Origin: Drosophila persimilis | Lineage: Eukaryota > Arthropoda > Insecta > Diptera > Drosophilidae | DNA: 64,000 nt | Direction of reading: 5' to 3' | NCBI RefSeq assembly: GCF_003286085.1 | Contig: NW_020825289.1 | Span: 20,486,001-20,550,000, forward strand | Shown here: in pieces, positions 1-10,316 of the stretch | How positions within the stretch are numbered: the first letter of the stretch is position 1 | Layout of the letters: every line of letters starts with the position of its first letter | The notes under the pieces: model-generated | The model's database searches: none | What the model saw: the letters and a program-made list of their open reading frames with translations, nothing else | What the model was told of the DNA's origin: nothing | Program-made: the position numbers and the translations under genes

Positions 1-960
1 CCCTCCTTACCAAAAGTGCAACCTAAACTGAAACCTTTAAAAGGAAAATGCTCGGCTTTCAGAGAGCTTTTCTAAAAATACTACACAGAAATGAAAGCGG
101 AATGGAAACGGGGAAATGGGGTTCTCCCCCGAACGATTTGTATGGCATCACTGGCTGGCGGAAATAGTATTCCATTCCATAAGCTTGAGATAATTTCCTG
201 GAATAATATATATTTGTGGATCCCATTAATTCCCCTTGGGGAACATGTGTTTGAAAAAAGATTCTCAAGATTTATGGCTCGGCATAGAATCAGAAACTAT
301 CCAGACTATAAGGGAATTTTCACAGGTTTCTTGTATTGTATCACAAAACTTTGCTGACAAACTGTACACGGTCGTACTTTGCATTGGACACCAATTCGTT
401 ATTCTCGCTTCCACTAAGCTTTTCCATTGCCTGGCGACAGTTTTTCCGTCGTGCAAAAACTAGTGGAAAAACAGAGAGAAAAGGCGGCTGGCTTTGGCTT
501 TGGCTTTGGGCGTTGGAAAGGGTTTCAAGGTTCTCTGCATCGGGCCGGGGCGAGCAATGAACTCAAACCCGTCTGAGAGCCTCCTACGCTGCTTGTTGCT
601 GCCAGGAAAACTTGTTCCGCCCAAGAAGATGTGTTCGCCCGAAGAGAGCAGAGCCCACAGAGCCCACGGAGCTGTTAATTATCGCTGGAAGTCGCGGGAC
701 CCTCTGTGAGGTGTTTGTGTGTGTGCGGGCAGGTGGGCGACGGATAGGCGACAATGGCAATGACCCATAAATTGCCACTAAGCCAATTAAATAGTTGCTC
801 AAATATCATGACATCATTCAAGGGGGGAGGGGGCGGTGGCATGACGTCACTCGTGGACCGTCGCACACAAAGAGTGAAGGAAGAGACCAAGCGGCAGTAA
901 TCCAGGGTCCGCGTACTTGGTCCTCCGTTGTGCGGGACAGTTCGAGTCGTCCACACTTAC
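1..960. other. Intron of shg; no other gene seen
   Basis: This is the stretch downstream, on the minus strand, of the first shotgun coding exon. It begins with the exon's splice donor, which reads GTAAGT on the minus strand at 960-955, so it should be shg intron 1. The short open frames on both strands have no family resemblance and no splice logic. I see no RNA gene or transposon here. Confidence 0.6.
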
Positions 961-1608
961 CTGTGCATTTTCCGACATGGACTCGTCGTAGCGCGCCTTG
1001 TTGAACACCGGGGGATTGTCGTTGATGTCCTCGATGGTCACGTTGAAGGTGCAGACATCGTCGAGCGGCGGCAGGCCGTTGTCCGTGGCCTGGACGGTGA
1101 CAAACACGAACTTCTCGTGGATGGGCTCGTCCCGATCGAAGGTGTGGCCGGTGACAATGACGCCTGTGGTGGGGTTTATGAAGAACTTGGGTCGTTCGGA
1201 GCGCGACTGGACGAGACTGTAGCGTATCTCCTGGTTGGGATCGGGATCCGTGGCCTGCACCATGAAGACGTAGGTGTTTTCGGGCTGCTCCTCCTTCACG
1301 GAAGGCGCATAGCCCGCGCAGTTCTTGAAGGCGGGCTTTCGATTGTCGCCGGTGTAGTTGTTGTTATCCGGCAGCGTCTGGGCTGAGAGGGCGGGTGAGA
1401 TGATGCTGAGGGCCACGGCCACGGCCATGAGCAGCCTGCTCCTGTGGCTGTGGCTGTGGATGTGGATTTGGCTGTGCCTCCGATCCCGACATTTTCGTTT
1501 GTGCTGCTGGTGTGTCTGCTGCTGTGCTGGATTCGGACTCGGGTTTAGATTGAGGTGATTGCTGACCGACATTTTATTGCAGTTGGCTGAACACTTGTGG
1601 AATTTCAT
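961..1608 (-). CDS. shg: DE-cadherin (shotgun), first coding exon
   Basis: N-terminal exon of the classical epithelial cadherin of adherens junctions, a calcium-dependent homophilic adhesion receptor that binds Armadillo/beta-catenin. The exon encodes about 216 residues: a basic, Gln/His-rich leader, a hydrophobic signal segment (RLLMAVAVALSIISPALS), then most of the first extracellular cadherin repeat. The calcium-binding signatures are visible: EEQPENT, the DPDPNQEI turn, DRDEP and the DINDNPPVF linker. It ends at SMSENAQ just before a GTAAGT donor at 960-955; the remaining exons lie outside the window. Two starts are possible, ATG at 1608 or the in-frame ATG at 1572, whose context (AATAAA ATG TCG) is closer to the fly consensus. 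The protein closely resembles the remembered Drosophila shg N-terminus, hence the symbol. Confidence 0.92.
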
Positions 1609-2465
1609 TTAGCAGACATCCGCCATATCTCAACTTTTGAGCACTTCTTTTGTGAATCACCCCAGTATTTATCCACTAGAACACACACACGGGTACACAC
1701 ACGGTACACACTCGATCACTACCACTACTTCACCGCACACCTTTTACTTTTACGTTCTCTCTGCTCTGCTCTGCTGTTTTTGTATTTCTATTTCCACTTT
1801 TGTTAGCTTCTATCTCTCAATGCATGGGTGCATGTGAGCATGTGTGTGTGTGTGTGTGTGTGTGTGCGAACTAACGCTGACGTCGACGTTCCACCGTTTG
1901 TTTAGACTGCATTTTCATGGCAACCAGCAGAAACAGCCGCCGGGAGACCGTCTAAACATCAATATCGAACAAATTGAAACAAAACAAATCGAACCAAACA
2001 CGTACAGTTCGCGCTTTTATTATTTTTCCAGGTATTTTCCGATTTATCTGCTGCTTTTTCTCTTATTTTCTTCACTTTTATCTTTTTTTACACACTCTCT
2101 TTTGCGCTCCCTTCTTCGGACGCCGCTCTCTCACACACCGCAAAACAGGTAAGACCAGGTAGAAAAAAAGTGGTTACCATACACACACTTGTAGGCAGGC
2201 GCGCGCGCGTTTGTGTGTGTGTCGTGGTTTCAGTCTTTTCGTATTTGGTACTTGTTACCAACTCATTCGTGTTTCAAGGCACTGTTTTCCTTACTTCATT
2301 ACTTGTTCTACACTTAACGCGAAATTACTGGTAAATTAATCGTAAAATCTAATTTTCAGTTTCTTCTGTTCGTTTCATTCCCGAATCTAGCCGAAAAAGT
2401 TTCGTACAACACGATCCAGCTTTATTTATTTATTCCGATCGACGCGCCGCGACAACCGCGCGGTT
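1609..2465 (-). promoter_or_regulatory. Probable 5' leader and promoter region of shg
   Basis: Non-coding stretch upstream of the shg start. It holds a (TG)n tract at 1841-1866, a GC-alternating stretch near 2201-2210, and a perfect 12-bp palindrome AACCGCGCGGTT at 2454-2465. The palindrome resembles, but does not match, the AACCGGTT-type site of Grainyhead. No TATA box could be placed confidently, so the transcription start is not located. Beyond 2470 the sequence becomes repeat-derived. Confidence 0.4.
1841..1866. repeat. (TG)n microsatellite
   Basis: Thirteen consecutive TG units in the presumed shg leader or promoter region. Confidence 0.95.
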
Positions 2466-2791
2466 CAAAAGTAAATTGCAGAGTGACCAGTGTGACTTGT
2501 CGATAAAATACACCGTCTCACCCTCAGAAATATACCGTAATATGCGGTCTCATTTGAGAAATATACCGCAAATATACTGACGAATTCAAGTTCAAGTTTA
2601 CATATTCTTCGTTTTCTTTCTTCCGTTGAATATTGCTAGCTATATAGAACTCTTAGCCATGCCCACTCAATTTTGTACGATTGATGAATCAATTCTATAC
2701 ATGATTGGCCTATTCGAAATACTTGCATTTATTGGATTTTTATATAACATTGAAAATTAAATTAATAGTAAATGTCAGCGATGTTTTTTGA

Positions 2792-2875
2792 ACTAGTGAT
2801 AGTGATGTAAAAAAACATCGATGCATCGATGGACATCGACATCGATGTTTTCATTCAAATTTACATCACTAGTGT
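2792..2875. repeat. Imperfect fold-back (inverted repeat) with ATCGAT cores
   Basis: The left arm reads CTAGTGAT..GTGATGTAAA..AACATCGATG and the right arm is its approximate reverse complement (CATCGATGTTTT..TTACATCACTAG). The centre is a run of overlapping ATCGAT sequences. It interrupts a module that elsewhere (4510-4530) continues differently after TGTCAGCGATGTTTTTTGAA, which suggests a small inserted fold-back unit. Confidence 0.55.
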
Positions 2876-4283
2876 GAATTGCAGAGTGACCAGTTTGACT
2901 TGTCGATAAAATATACCGTCCTACCCTCAGAAATATAGCGTAATATGCGGTCTCATTTGAAAAATATACCGCAAATATACTGACGAATTCAAGTTCTATT
3001 TTACATATTCCTCGTTTTCTTTCTTCCGTTGAATATTGCTAGCTATATAGAACTTTTAGCCGTGCCCACATAATTTTAGCCCATTGATGAATCAATTTTC
3101 TACACAATTGGTTAGTTTTTAATCCTTGCTTTTATTGTATTTATTGTAAAAAAAGGGTTAAACGAAAAAGTTCAACAAAAAAAACAGTCGCAATGTTGCT
3201 GGTATTTGATGACATGATGCGTGTATAGGCCTCTGTGCACCCTATTTCGTTAATTTTATATGTAGATCAAACGCAATTTATTAAGACCTTTTCTCAAATT
3301 GATATTCTTTAGACATATTCAAGTACAATTTTAGTATCTTGTATATATTTATGTCGATCCTGATACCTAATGACCCTTGGAAGACAAACGTATTCACAAT
3401 TCTATAACATCCATTTCCCCCAGGGTATGTGTGCATGGAATGGGACTCATTGTTGTGAACCGGTTATGACGACTAATTCTTGGTTAATCTTTCTTCCGTC
3501 GAATATTCCCAGCTATATAGACCTCTTATTTTTGCCCAGATAATTTTATATGATTGCTGAATCAATTTTGATTAGGATTAACTACTTTTAAGTACTCAAA
3601 AATCTTTTATTTTGACAAAAACACGATTTCACCAAAAATGTTCAATGTCGCAGGTTGTGACGTCAATGTTGCTGGTATTTGCAGACTCATTTGTTGTCAA
3701 CCAGGGTATGAGCGGTTGTACACCCTATTTCGTGAATATTATATAAAGATACTGTTTTCCAAGCTGCTTTCAAATGTAATTAATAAAGGCCTTGTTTTAG
3801 ATTGCATTTTTTTGGTCTATTCATGCATTTGATTAGTTATTTGTATATAAAACCTGATCCCTGTAGCGATTCTTTGTCTCTGTAAGAGGACCACTAATTG
3901 CAAAATATCGTTTAAAATAGATACTGACTAGTTTCTGCATTAATTAGAGCATGGGATGAAACACATTTCCGCAATTCTATATCATCCATTACTCCCAGGG
4001 TATGTGTGCATGGAATTAGCAACATGTTTGTGTATGGAATGAGACTCATTGTTGCAAAATCGAAACTGCGGCGAATCGGGTATTGCCTATATTTCAAGCT
4101 ATAGATGCCCACTTAGCTTTATCCCATAGATAAATGCATTTTCTACAAGATTGCTTCTTTTAATTACCTTAATATATTTTATTTTGACCAAAAAACGGTT
4201 TTCAAGTAAATGTTGCTGCAACAGTGTGTATGGAATGCGCAACATTGTGTATGGAACGAGACTCATTGTTGCTAAAGCGAAAT

Positions 4284-4320
4284 TGTGGCGAACTGCGGCG
4301 AACTGCGGCGAACTACGGCG
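4284..4320. repeat. Short tandem repeat, about 10-bp unit
   Basis: GCGGCGAACT-like units are repeated about four times in the repeat block. The copy at 5210-5220 has only one unit, so this array has expanded locally. Confidence 0.7.
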
Positions 4321-4541
4321 AATTCAAATTCGATTAAAAAAACGACCAATTCTTTGTTCCGTTGAATAATACTATCTATATGGAACATTTAGCCATGCCC
4401 ACTTAATTTTGTACGATTGATGAATCTATTCTATACATGATTGGCCTATTCGAAATACTTGCATTTATTGGATTTCTATATAAAATTGAAAATTAAATTA
4501 ATATTAAATGTCAGCGATGTTTTTTGAAGTAGAGGTGGAGA

Positions 4542-4660
4542 ACTATCGATTGCACTGTCGATGTTTTTCGAAAACCTATCGTCTACTATCGATGGTGCCC
4601 ACTATCGATTGCACTGTCGATGTTTTTCGAAAACCAATCGTATACTAACGATGGTGCCCC
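4542..4660. repeat. Two tandem 59-bp units containing TATCGAT
   Basis: Unit 1 (4542-4600) and unit 2 (4601-4659) both begin ACTATCGATTGCACTGTCGA and end GATGGTGCCC, followed by CTATCGATAGCAGTGTGATC. The units carry several TATCGAT/ATCGATGG sequences close to the DREF site (TATCGATA). The trailing CAGTGTGA resembles the core of the M1BP site on the reverse strand. Confidence 0.7.
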
Positions 4661-6077
4661 CTATCGATAGCAGTGTGATCGCGGACTTATCGTTAAAATA
4701 TATCGTCCCACAGAAATATTTCAAAATATACGCTCTCATTTGAAAAATATACCGAGTGGTGCGCGCCAAATCGAACTTTTTTGAATGTGAGCGACAAGGA
4801 TTTAAATGTTGTCAACCGGGCCTTTATCTATGCCCACATAATTTTATACGATTAGTGAATAAATTTTCTACTTAACTGGCCAGTTTTTAGTCCTTGCTTT
4901 TATTGTATTTTGACTAAACAAGGTTTAAGCAAAATAGTTCAACAAAAAAACAGTTGCAATGTTGCTGGTAAATTAGCAACATTTGTGTATGGAATGAGAC
5001 TCATTGTTGCAATAGCGAAACTGCGGCGAATCGGGTATTGCCAAGCTTTATAGATTTTGCCACTTAGCTTTATCGCACAGATAAATACATTTTTTACAAG
5101 ATTGCTTCTTTAAATTGCTTGTAAGTATTTTATTTTGACCAAAAACGGTTTTCAAGTAAATGTTGCAGCAACATTGTGTATGGAATGGGACTCATTGTTG
5201 CTAAAGCGAACTGCGGCGAATTCAAATTCGATTCAAAAAACGACCCATTCCTCATATTCTTTGTTCCGTTGAATAATACTATCTATATGAAACATTTAGC
5301 CATGCCCATTCATTTTTGTACGATTGATGAATCAATTCTATACATGATTGGCCTATTGGAAATACTTGCATTTGTTGGATTTTTATATAACATTGAAAAT
5401 GAAATTAATAATTGACAAAAATACCATTTAGCACTAAAAAAAACCACATGGGAGCGCGGCGAAAACCAGTTTCTACAGTATGACCCTCAGAACAGCACCG
5501 AAATATACAAAATATACCGAGTGGTGCGCGCCAAATCGAACTTTTTTGAATGTGAGCGACAAGCATTTAAATGTTGTCAACCGGGCCATTACCGATTCAA
5601 CAAATAGGATTCCCTCAATTTTGATCTTCCGTCGAATATTCCCAGCTATATAGAATATTTATCTATGCCCACATAATTTTATCCGATTAGTGAATCAATT
5701 TTCTACGTTTCTTTTAGCGAAGAAGGTCAACAAATGAAACTGCTGTCTAACTAAAACCTTTAGCTCTGCCCACACAATTTTGGGCCATTGATGAACACAT
5801 TCTCTTGATGATGCGTGATTCTCCCCATTTCGTTAATTTAATATGAACAAGACTTTTGACAAGACTAGACTGAATAGTAAATTAAGTCGATTTGGTTCCT
5901 TCTCTAGGTAGCTCACCTTGCAACTCTCTTAGAGATGCGCCTGTACCTGCAGCGGTAAGCTATTATATTAAAATCGAATTTATGAACATTCTTGAATGCC
6001 ATTTATAACAGTTTCTCGTTAGGGTATTTGTTTTTTTAATTTTTATGTGCGCTGCGGTTAAATTCATTTTCTCTCAA

Positions 6078-6137
6078 ACGATATATCGAAAAACCATCTG
6101 TCGCAAATTCCAAAACCATCGATAGTGCCATCGATGT
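6078..6137 (+). promoter_or_regulatory. DREF-like motifs upstream of cpa
   Basis: ATATATCG, CATCGATAG (6118-6126) and CATCGATG (6130-6137) lie about 260-310 bp before the cpa start codon. No TATA box is evident. This is the usual makeup of a housekeeping fly promoter driven by DREF-type sites; the assignment to cpa is by position only. Confidence 0.45.
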
Positions 6138-6395
6138 TTCTCCAGCCCTGCTGAATCGTCATCGTTGTCCTATTTTGAGAAAAAAAGATCACATAGTTTT
6201 GTATATCATATCAAAGGAAAAGCATTAAGAAAAACAGTCGAGTTGTCAGTATAGTAGTACTACTAAACGCAGCCCAGCAGCACCGGCCATAGAAACGAGA
6301 GCACGAGCAACGAGGAGTGCAGAAAAGAACACACAAACCAAACAACTGCCCCTGCCCCTGCACCTGCACCGATTTCGTGAATCACCAACGGAATT

Positions 6396-7535
6396 ATGGA
6401 ACAAACACAGATTACAGATGCAGAAAAGGTGCGCATTGTGTCCGACTTCATTCTGCACGCTCCGCCCGGCGAGTTCAACGAGGTGTTCAACGATGTGCGC
6501 GAGCTCCTCAAGAACGACGCCCTGCTGAAGGACGGTGCCAGCCACGCCTTCTCACAGTACAACAAGGACCAGCTGACACCGGTGCGCATCGAGAACAGCA
6601 ACCATAGCGCCATTATATCGGAGTTCAACGATTTGGGTTAGTATCAGGCATCAGTGAATCTGCCCATATATGGGCATAGTCATGCAGCAGCGATCCCATC
6701 CCCCCTCGCCTGCAATGCTGATACTTAATTGTGAGTCACGAACCCCAAACAGTTCGACTTTGTTGATATCTTTCGGGTGTTCGTCTTTGCTGAAGTATAC
6801 ATACCAAAAGCCAGAGACTTTCCTTTACCCACTGATAAGGCAACGAAATAATCTTTCAGGCAACGGTCGCTTCTATGATCCACGTACAAACAAGGCCTTT
6901 AAGTACGATCACCTACGGAAAGAGGCCTCCGACTACCAGGATGTGGAGGCGGATGCCGATTCAGAGCCGTGGAGGGCGGCCCTGGACTTGGAGACGCTTG
7001 CATACACTGCCTGTCACTATAGACACGGGGTAAAGGAGCGAATCCATTGTTAAAGCACACAATAACGTTATTTTTGGGTTTGCAGGTCAGCTCGGTTTTT
7101 GGAAAGTCGCAGGGAAACCAGATCACGCTAATCATTTGCATTGAGGACCACCAGTTCCAGCCGAAGAACTACTGGAACGGCCGATGGCGTTCGCAGTGGC
7201 ACGTCACCTTCCAGGCGGGCAGTGGCCTGGCCGAGCTGAAGGGCGTGTTGAAGGTGCAGGTCCACTACTACGAGGACGGAAACGTTCAGCTAGTGTCCTC
7301 CAAGGAGTGCCGCGAGAGTGTAGTGGTCACCAACGAGCAGCAGATGGCCAAGGAAGTGATGCGTCTCATCGAGGAGGCCGAAAACGAGTACCAATTGGCC
7401 ATTTCGGAGAATTATCAAACGATGTCGGACACAACTTTCAAGGCAATGCGCCGCCAACTGCCCATAACCAGGACCAAGATCGACTGGAGCAAAATCGTCT
7501 CGTACAGCATTGGCAAGGAGCTGAAAACGCAATAA
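6396..7535 (+). CDS. cpa: F-actin capping protein subunit alpha
   Basis: Alpha subunit of the heterodimeric capping protein that binds actin filament barbed ends and blocks monomer exchange; it acts in the cytosol with the beta subunit. Three exons: 6396-6636 (donor GTTAGT), 6860-7029 (donor GTAAAG) and 7086-7535, giving 286 residues, the normal family length. Family hallmarks are visible in order: [20 protein letters not shown] near the N-terminus, [19 protein letters not shown] in exon 2, and [48 protein letters not shown] and [13 protein letters not shown] in exon 3. The C-terminal ISYSIGKEL region matches the actin-binding tentacle of the family. Short introns and GT..AG ends support the model. 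It faces away from shg and converges on the COA1-like gene. Confidence 0.96.
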
Positions 7536-8471
7536 GACCAGGAGCTGCAAGCGGAAGCGGAGGCGGAGGCGGAGGGGACACAGCAGCATTCGACTAAGCG
7601 GCCCAACAGTCTTCCACTTGCAATGGCCAAGCGTCGAGATATGTAACTGAAGAAACAGCAGCATTAACATTATAACATCCGAGGAACAGAAGGAACAGAA
7701 CACGATCACGAATACAACTTTAAACTAAATGTCTGTAATTTGCCTATATACAACATACATACATACATATACATACATGCATATATACAACGTGTATTTA
7801 CAATGTGTTATATATAACTAAACTAACGATGAATGCACATGCATAGCTATATAGATATATTTAATTACGATCCGAGATGATTCAATTAAATGGATTTGGA
7901 CAATGAACGATGCGCTGTTGCCTCGTTTGGGTCACAGTCAGTCAGTCGCCACCAATTGTCGCCTTTATCGTTTAAGATGAGCATTAAACGCGGTTTTTAT
8001 CATGTACGGTACGAGTACTCTTGACTTATGTATTATTCTAATTTTAAACAAGACAAGACAAACACAATATGAGCAGCTCGTGTGTGGGCACGTGACCGTC
8101 CCGTCCAATTGCAAGAGTGCTTGACTTGGACTGCACTTGCACTTGGAACTGCGCCTCCGATAGAATGTGTTTCAACTATTTTTAGAGTCCACAGTAACAC
8201 CTCAATAGTACTACCTACATTCATCCCGTCAAGTTTACTCAACTCAAACACTTCCCCGATTACTAGCATAGGAAGCAAAATAATTGACATTTTAGCCAGC
8301 TTTTCAATAACGAAAGACTTTAATTTTTGTAAAACAACAACAATAAATGTGTAATTAAAACAACTTAAATATTAAACATTTAAGATTGCTTGAATTAGTA
8401 AAATTTAATGAGAATAAATTAACTAAATCGGAAATTGTTACTACATTTCTATAACCCATTTCATGGCTCTT
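7536..8471. other. cpa 3' UTR and convergent intergenic DNA
   Basis: Non-coding. It contains a run of CATA/TACA microsatellite-like repeats at about 7748-7790 and A/T-rich stretches with AATAAA-type polyadenylation signals (for example near 8340 and 8414). It separates the 3' ends of cpa (plus) and the COA1-like gene (minus). No further gene seen. Confidence 0.6.
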
Positions 8472-9104
8472 TCAGTGTCTTGCCTCCTGTGGTTGTGGTC
8501 GTTCGTTTAGGGGCTGTTCATAAATCCTCTTCGTTACGTTGTCCTGCTGCGAGGCTTCTGTCTGTTGTGGCGGATTGGGCAATGTGGCATTCTCCCACTG
8601 CTGTGGGCTATGAGCCTCGGGCAGAAGATAGTCTAGCTCGGACTTTTCGGATTTCTTGAGGAGAAAACGCTTATCTGGATTACGCTTTGTTTCCAGTTCC
8701 AGTCGGTCAATCAGCCAGCCTTTGTCTGGTAGATTGGTCGCCCAGAAGTACAGGGTTCCTGCAGAGAAGTGGTAAAATTCTCAGTAAAGGTACATCTTCT
8801 GGTCCTTTAGCTTACCTTTGTCGTTGCTGCCATGCACTGAGACCTCCAATTGTGCCTTCTCTGCATTGCAGTTATTATTTGCGTTGGAAAGATCAATGCC
8901 CGACTCTCTTATAGGTTCACCCAACAGCTTCACAGCTCCCTTGTGGTGTCTCAGGGCACTGATGGCCAGCTTGTAGTAATCACAGGATCTGACGCGATTC
9001 TCCATCCTCCAGCGCATGTACATGACCGCTGATATGGATGCAACAGCGCCGTAAACGCATATGTTTCCCAGGGTCTTGTTGGAGGGCATTCGAAATCCCG
9101 GCAT
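8472..9104 (-). CDS. COA1/TIM21-family mitochondrial assembly protein
   Basis: Two exons, 9104-8816 (donor GTAAGC) and 8758-8472, give 191 residues. A short basic N-terminus is followed by one hydrophobic segment (NICVYGAVASISAVMYMRW, about residues 13-31), then a soluble domain with YYKLAISALRHHKGAVKLLGEPI and, across the splice, GTLYFWATNLPDKGWLIDRLELE. This layout of one membrane anchor, the ALRHHKGAVKLLGEPI stretch, and a strand with Trp-Leu is that of COA1/TIM21-type inner-membrane proteins. COA1 acts early in cytochrome c oxidase (complex IV) assembly. The C-terminal tail is Pro/Gln-rich and probably disordered. It is divergently paired with mRpL54, another mitochondrial gene. Family assignment is from pattern recognition, and I do not give a fly symbol. 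Confidence 0.72.
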
Positions 9105-9509
9105 TTTTGATTATATTATTTTTTTTGCACTTGTGTAATTTGTTATAACCGGCGCTGACATAGAGGTGGAATTGGGGTTATCCGATAGTATTGATGGTTC
9201 ACTGACTAGGGGATATCTGATCAAAAAGAATCATAGACATTTAGTACTACTTCCCTTTATATATTCCCATTTGGCATGTGATTTAATGTATTAACTTAAA
9301 AAGAAGGAAAAGGCAAATTTATGTCGGAGTTTAAATTTGATTAGCGATATATCTCGTGAGTGTCCATCTCTATGTTGTGGCGTGGCCATACCTTCGCATA
9401 CCAGGGCTGGAGTGTTGCCGCGTTCGCAGATTATACAACAAAACAGAAGTTTCAGCAATTAAATGGTTATTTTTCAATTAAATTGAAGCGAAACCGGAAG
9501 TGCATAAAT
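9105..9509. promoter_or_regulatory. Shared divergent promoter region, COA1-like / mRpL54
   Basis: About 405 bp separate the two start codons. It is A/T-rich with no clear TATA box and contains TTATCCGATAGTATTGATGG (9178-9197) and GCGATATATCTCG (9344-9356), weak relatives of DREF sites. Both flanking genes are nuclear-encoded mitochondrial genes, so co-regulation is plausible but unproven. Confidence 0.4.
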
Positions 9510-10029
9510 ATGAGTAGCTTAACTGCGGCATTAGCTATGCTTAGACAGCGTGTGATCGCTCCAGCACTGGCAACATCAACACGTTGTTACGCTGTCAAGC
9601 CGGCGGCACCAGGTGAGCCTCAATCTCAGAAATCGTAAATCAGATCAACTCTACCTTTATCCGTGCAATGCAGCGGCGAAAAAGAAGAAGCTGGGAAAGC
9701 TTGGACCCATTATGGAAAAGAAGGTCATTCCAGTAGAAACAGACGCCAACAAACTGGTGGGCTATGTGTGTGGCAGTAACTACCTAAAGACTGGCCAGGA
9801 CGTCAAGGTGAGTGCCCCAGAGAGGGTATGAGACTATCAAGCTCTCATCGTTTTGGTGTACCTTCAGATCAAACCGGATGCAGAATACCCCGACTGGCTG
9901 TGGACCCTTAACACAGAGCGGATAATACCCCTGGACGAGCTCGATCCCAATTCGAAGCAATACTGGAGACGGCTGCGAAAGCTGGCCCTGCGCCGCAATA
10001 ATCAACTCTCCAAGCTGAAGAAGTTCTAG
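9510..10029 (+). CDS. mRpL54: Mitochondrial ribosomal protein L54
   Basis: Component of the large subunit of the mitochondrial ribosome. Three exons, 9510-9612 (donor GTGAGC), 9674-9807 (donor GTGAGT) and 9868-10029, encode 132 residues. The N-terminus is a mitochondrial presequence (Arg/Ala/Ser-rich with CYA at its end). The mature part shows the family core: KKKKLGKLGPIMEKK, VETDANKLVGYVCGSNYLKTG, IKPDAEYPDWLWTLN and the basic C-terminus YWRRLRKLALRRNNQLSKLKKF. ATG at 9510 is chosen because it opens directly into the presequence. The locus fits the position of CG9353 next to the chitinase cluster. Confidence 0.94.
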
Positions 10030-10235
10030 AGGCTTTCGTCGTCGCTGGGTTTGGGCCAGCGCTAGCGTTTAGTTATTATTGTTTCGGAGACTAGGCATTG
10101 GCCTTCAACCTCCTTAAGTGTGTAATCGTGTTGGACCTGTGTTTGCCTTGCTGTCCGGCGCAAGTACATGAACACTTCGATTATGTTCTTTGCTAAAGTA
10201 AATAACGTAAATACATTTTACAACGACTTGCACTC

Positions 10236-10292
10236 CTTATCAATAATCTCGTTCGTATAAAAGTCGCAATCTCGACGGAAAGTTCGATCAAT
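10236..10292 (+). promoter_or_regulatory. Core promoter of the Cht8-like gene
   Basis: A GATA-factor site (CTTATC, 10236-10241) lies 14 bp before a TATA box (TATAAAAG, 10256-10263). An initiator-like TCAATG has its A at 10290, 34 bp after the TATA start. The start codon follows at 10317, giving a very short leader, typical of highly expressed secreted fly enzymes. Confidence 0.6.
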
Positions 10293-10316
10293 GCAGAACG
10301 AGTTTCACAAAGAGAA

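Larger units (their letters stand above)
2473..5720. repeat. Block of degenerate dispersed repeats between shg and cpa
   Basis: About 3.2 kb built from a few modules repeated in mixed order. Module 1 has a GTGACCAG..GTGACTTGTCGATAAAATA start, then several AAATATACCG boxes; copies lie near 2475-2600, 2873-2997, 4672-4757 and 5479-5530. Module 2 has CTTCCGTTGAATA, AGCTATATAGAAC, TTTAGCCATGCCCAC and ATTGATGAATCAATT; copies lie near 2619-2715, 3022-3115, 3490-3570, 4360-4450, 5264-5352 and 5626-5705. Module 3 has GTGTATGGAATGAGACTCATTGTTGC; copies lie near 4230, 4985 and 5177. A further copy of modules 1 and 2 sits upstream of the FYVE gene at 43921-44122. No transposase or reverse transcriptase frame is visible. 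The family is unclassified, probably a non-autonomous element. Confidence 0.7.

Noticed and set aside
6670..7053. 127-codon plus-strand frame with ATG in cpa intron 1
   Set aside because: Reads from intron into cpa exon 2 and on into the next intron; the cpa splice model explains the coding part.
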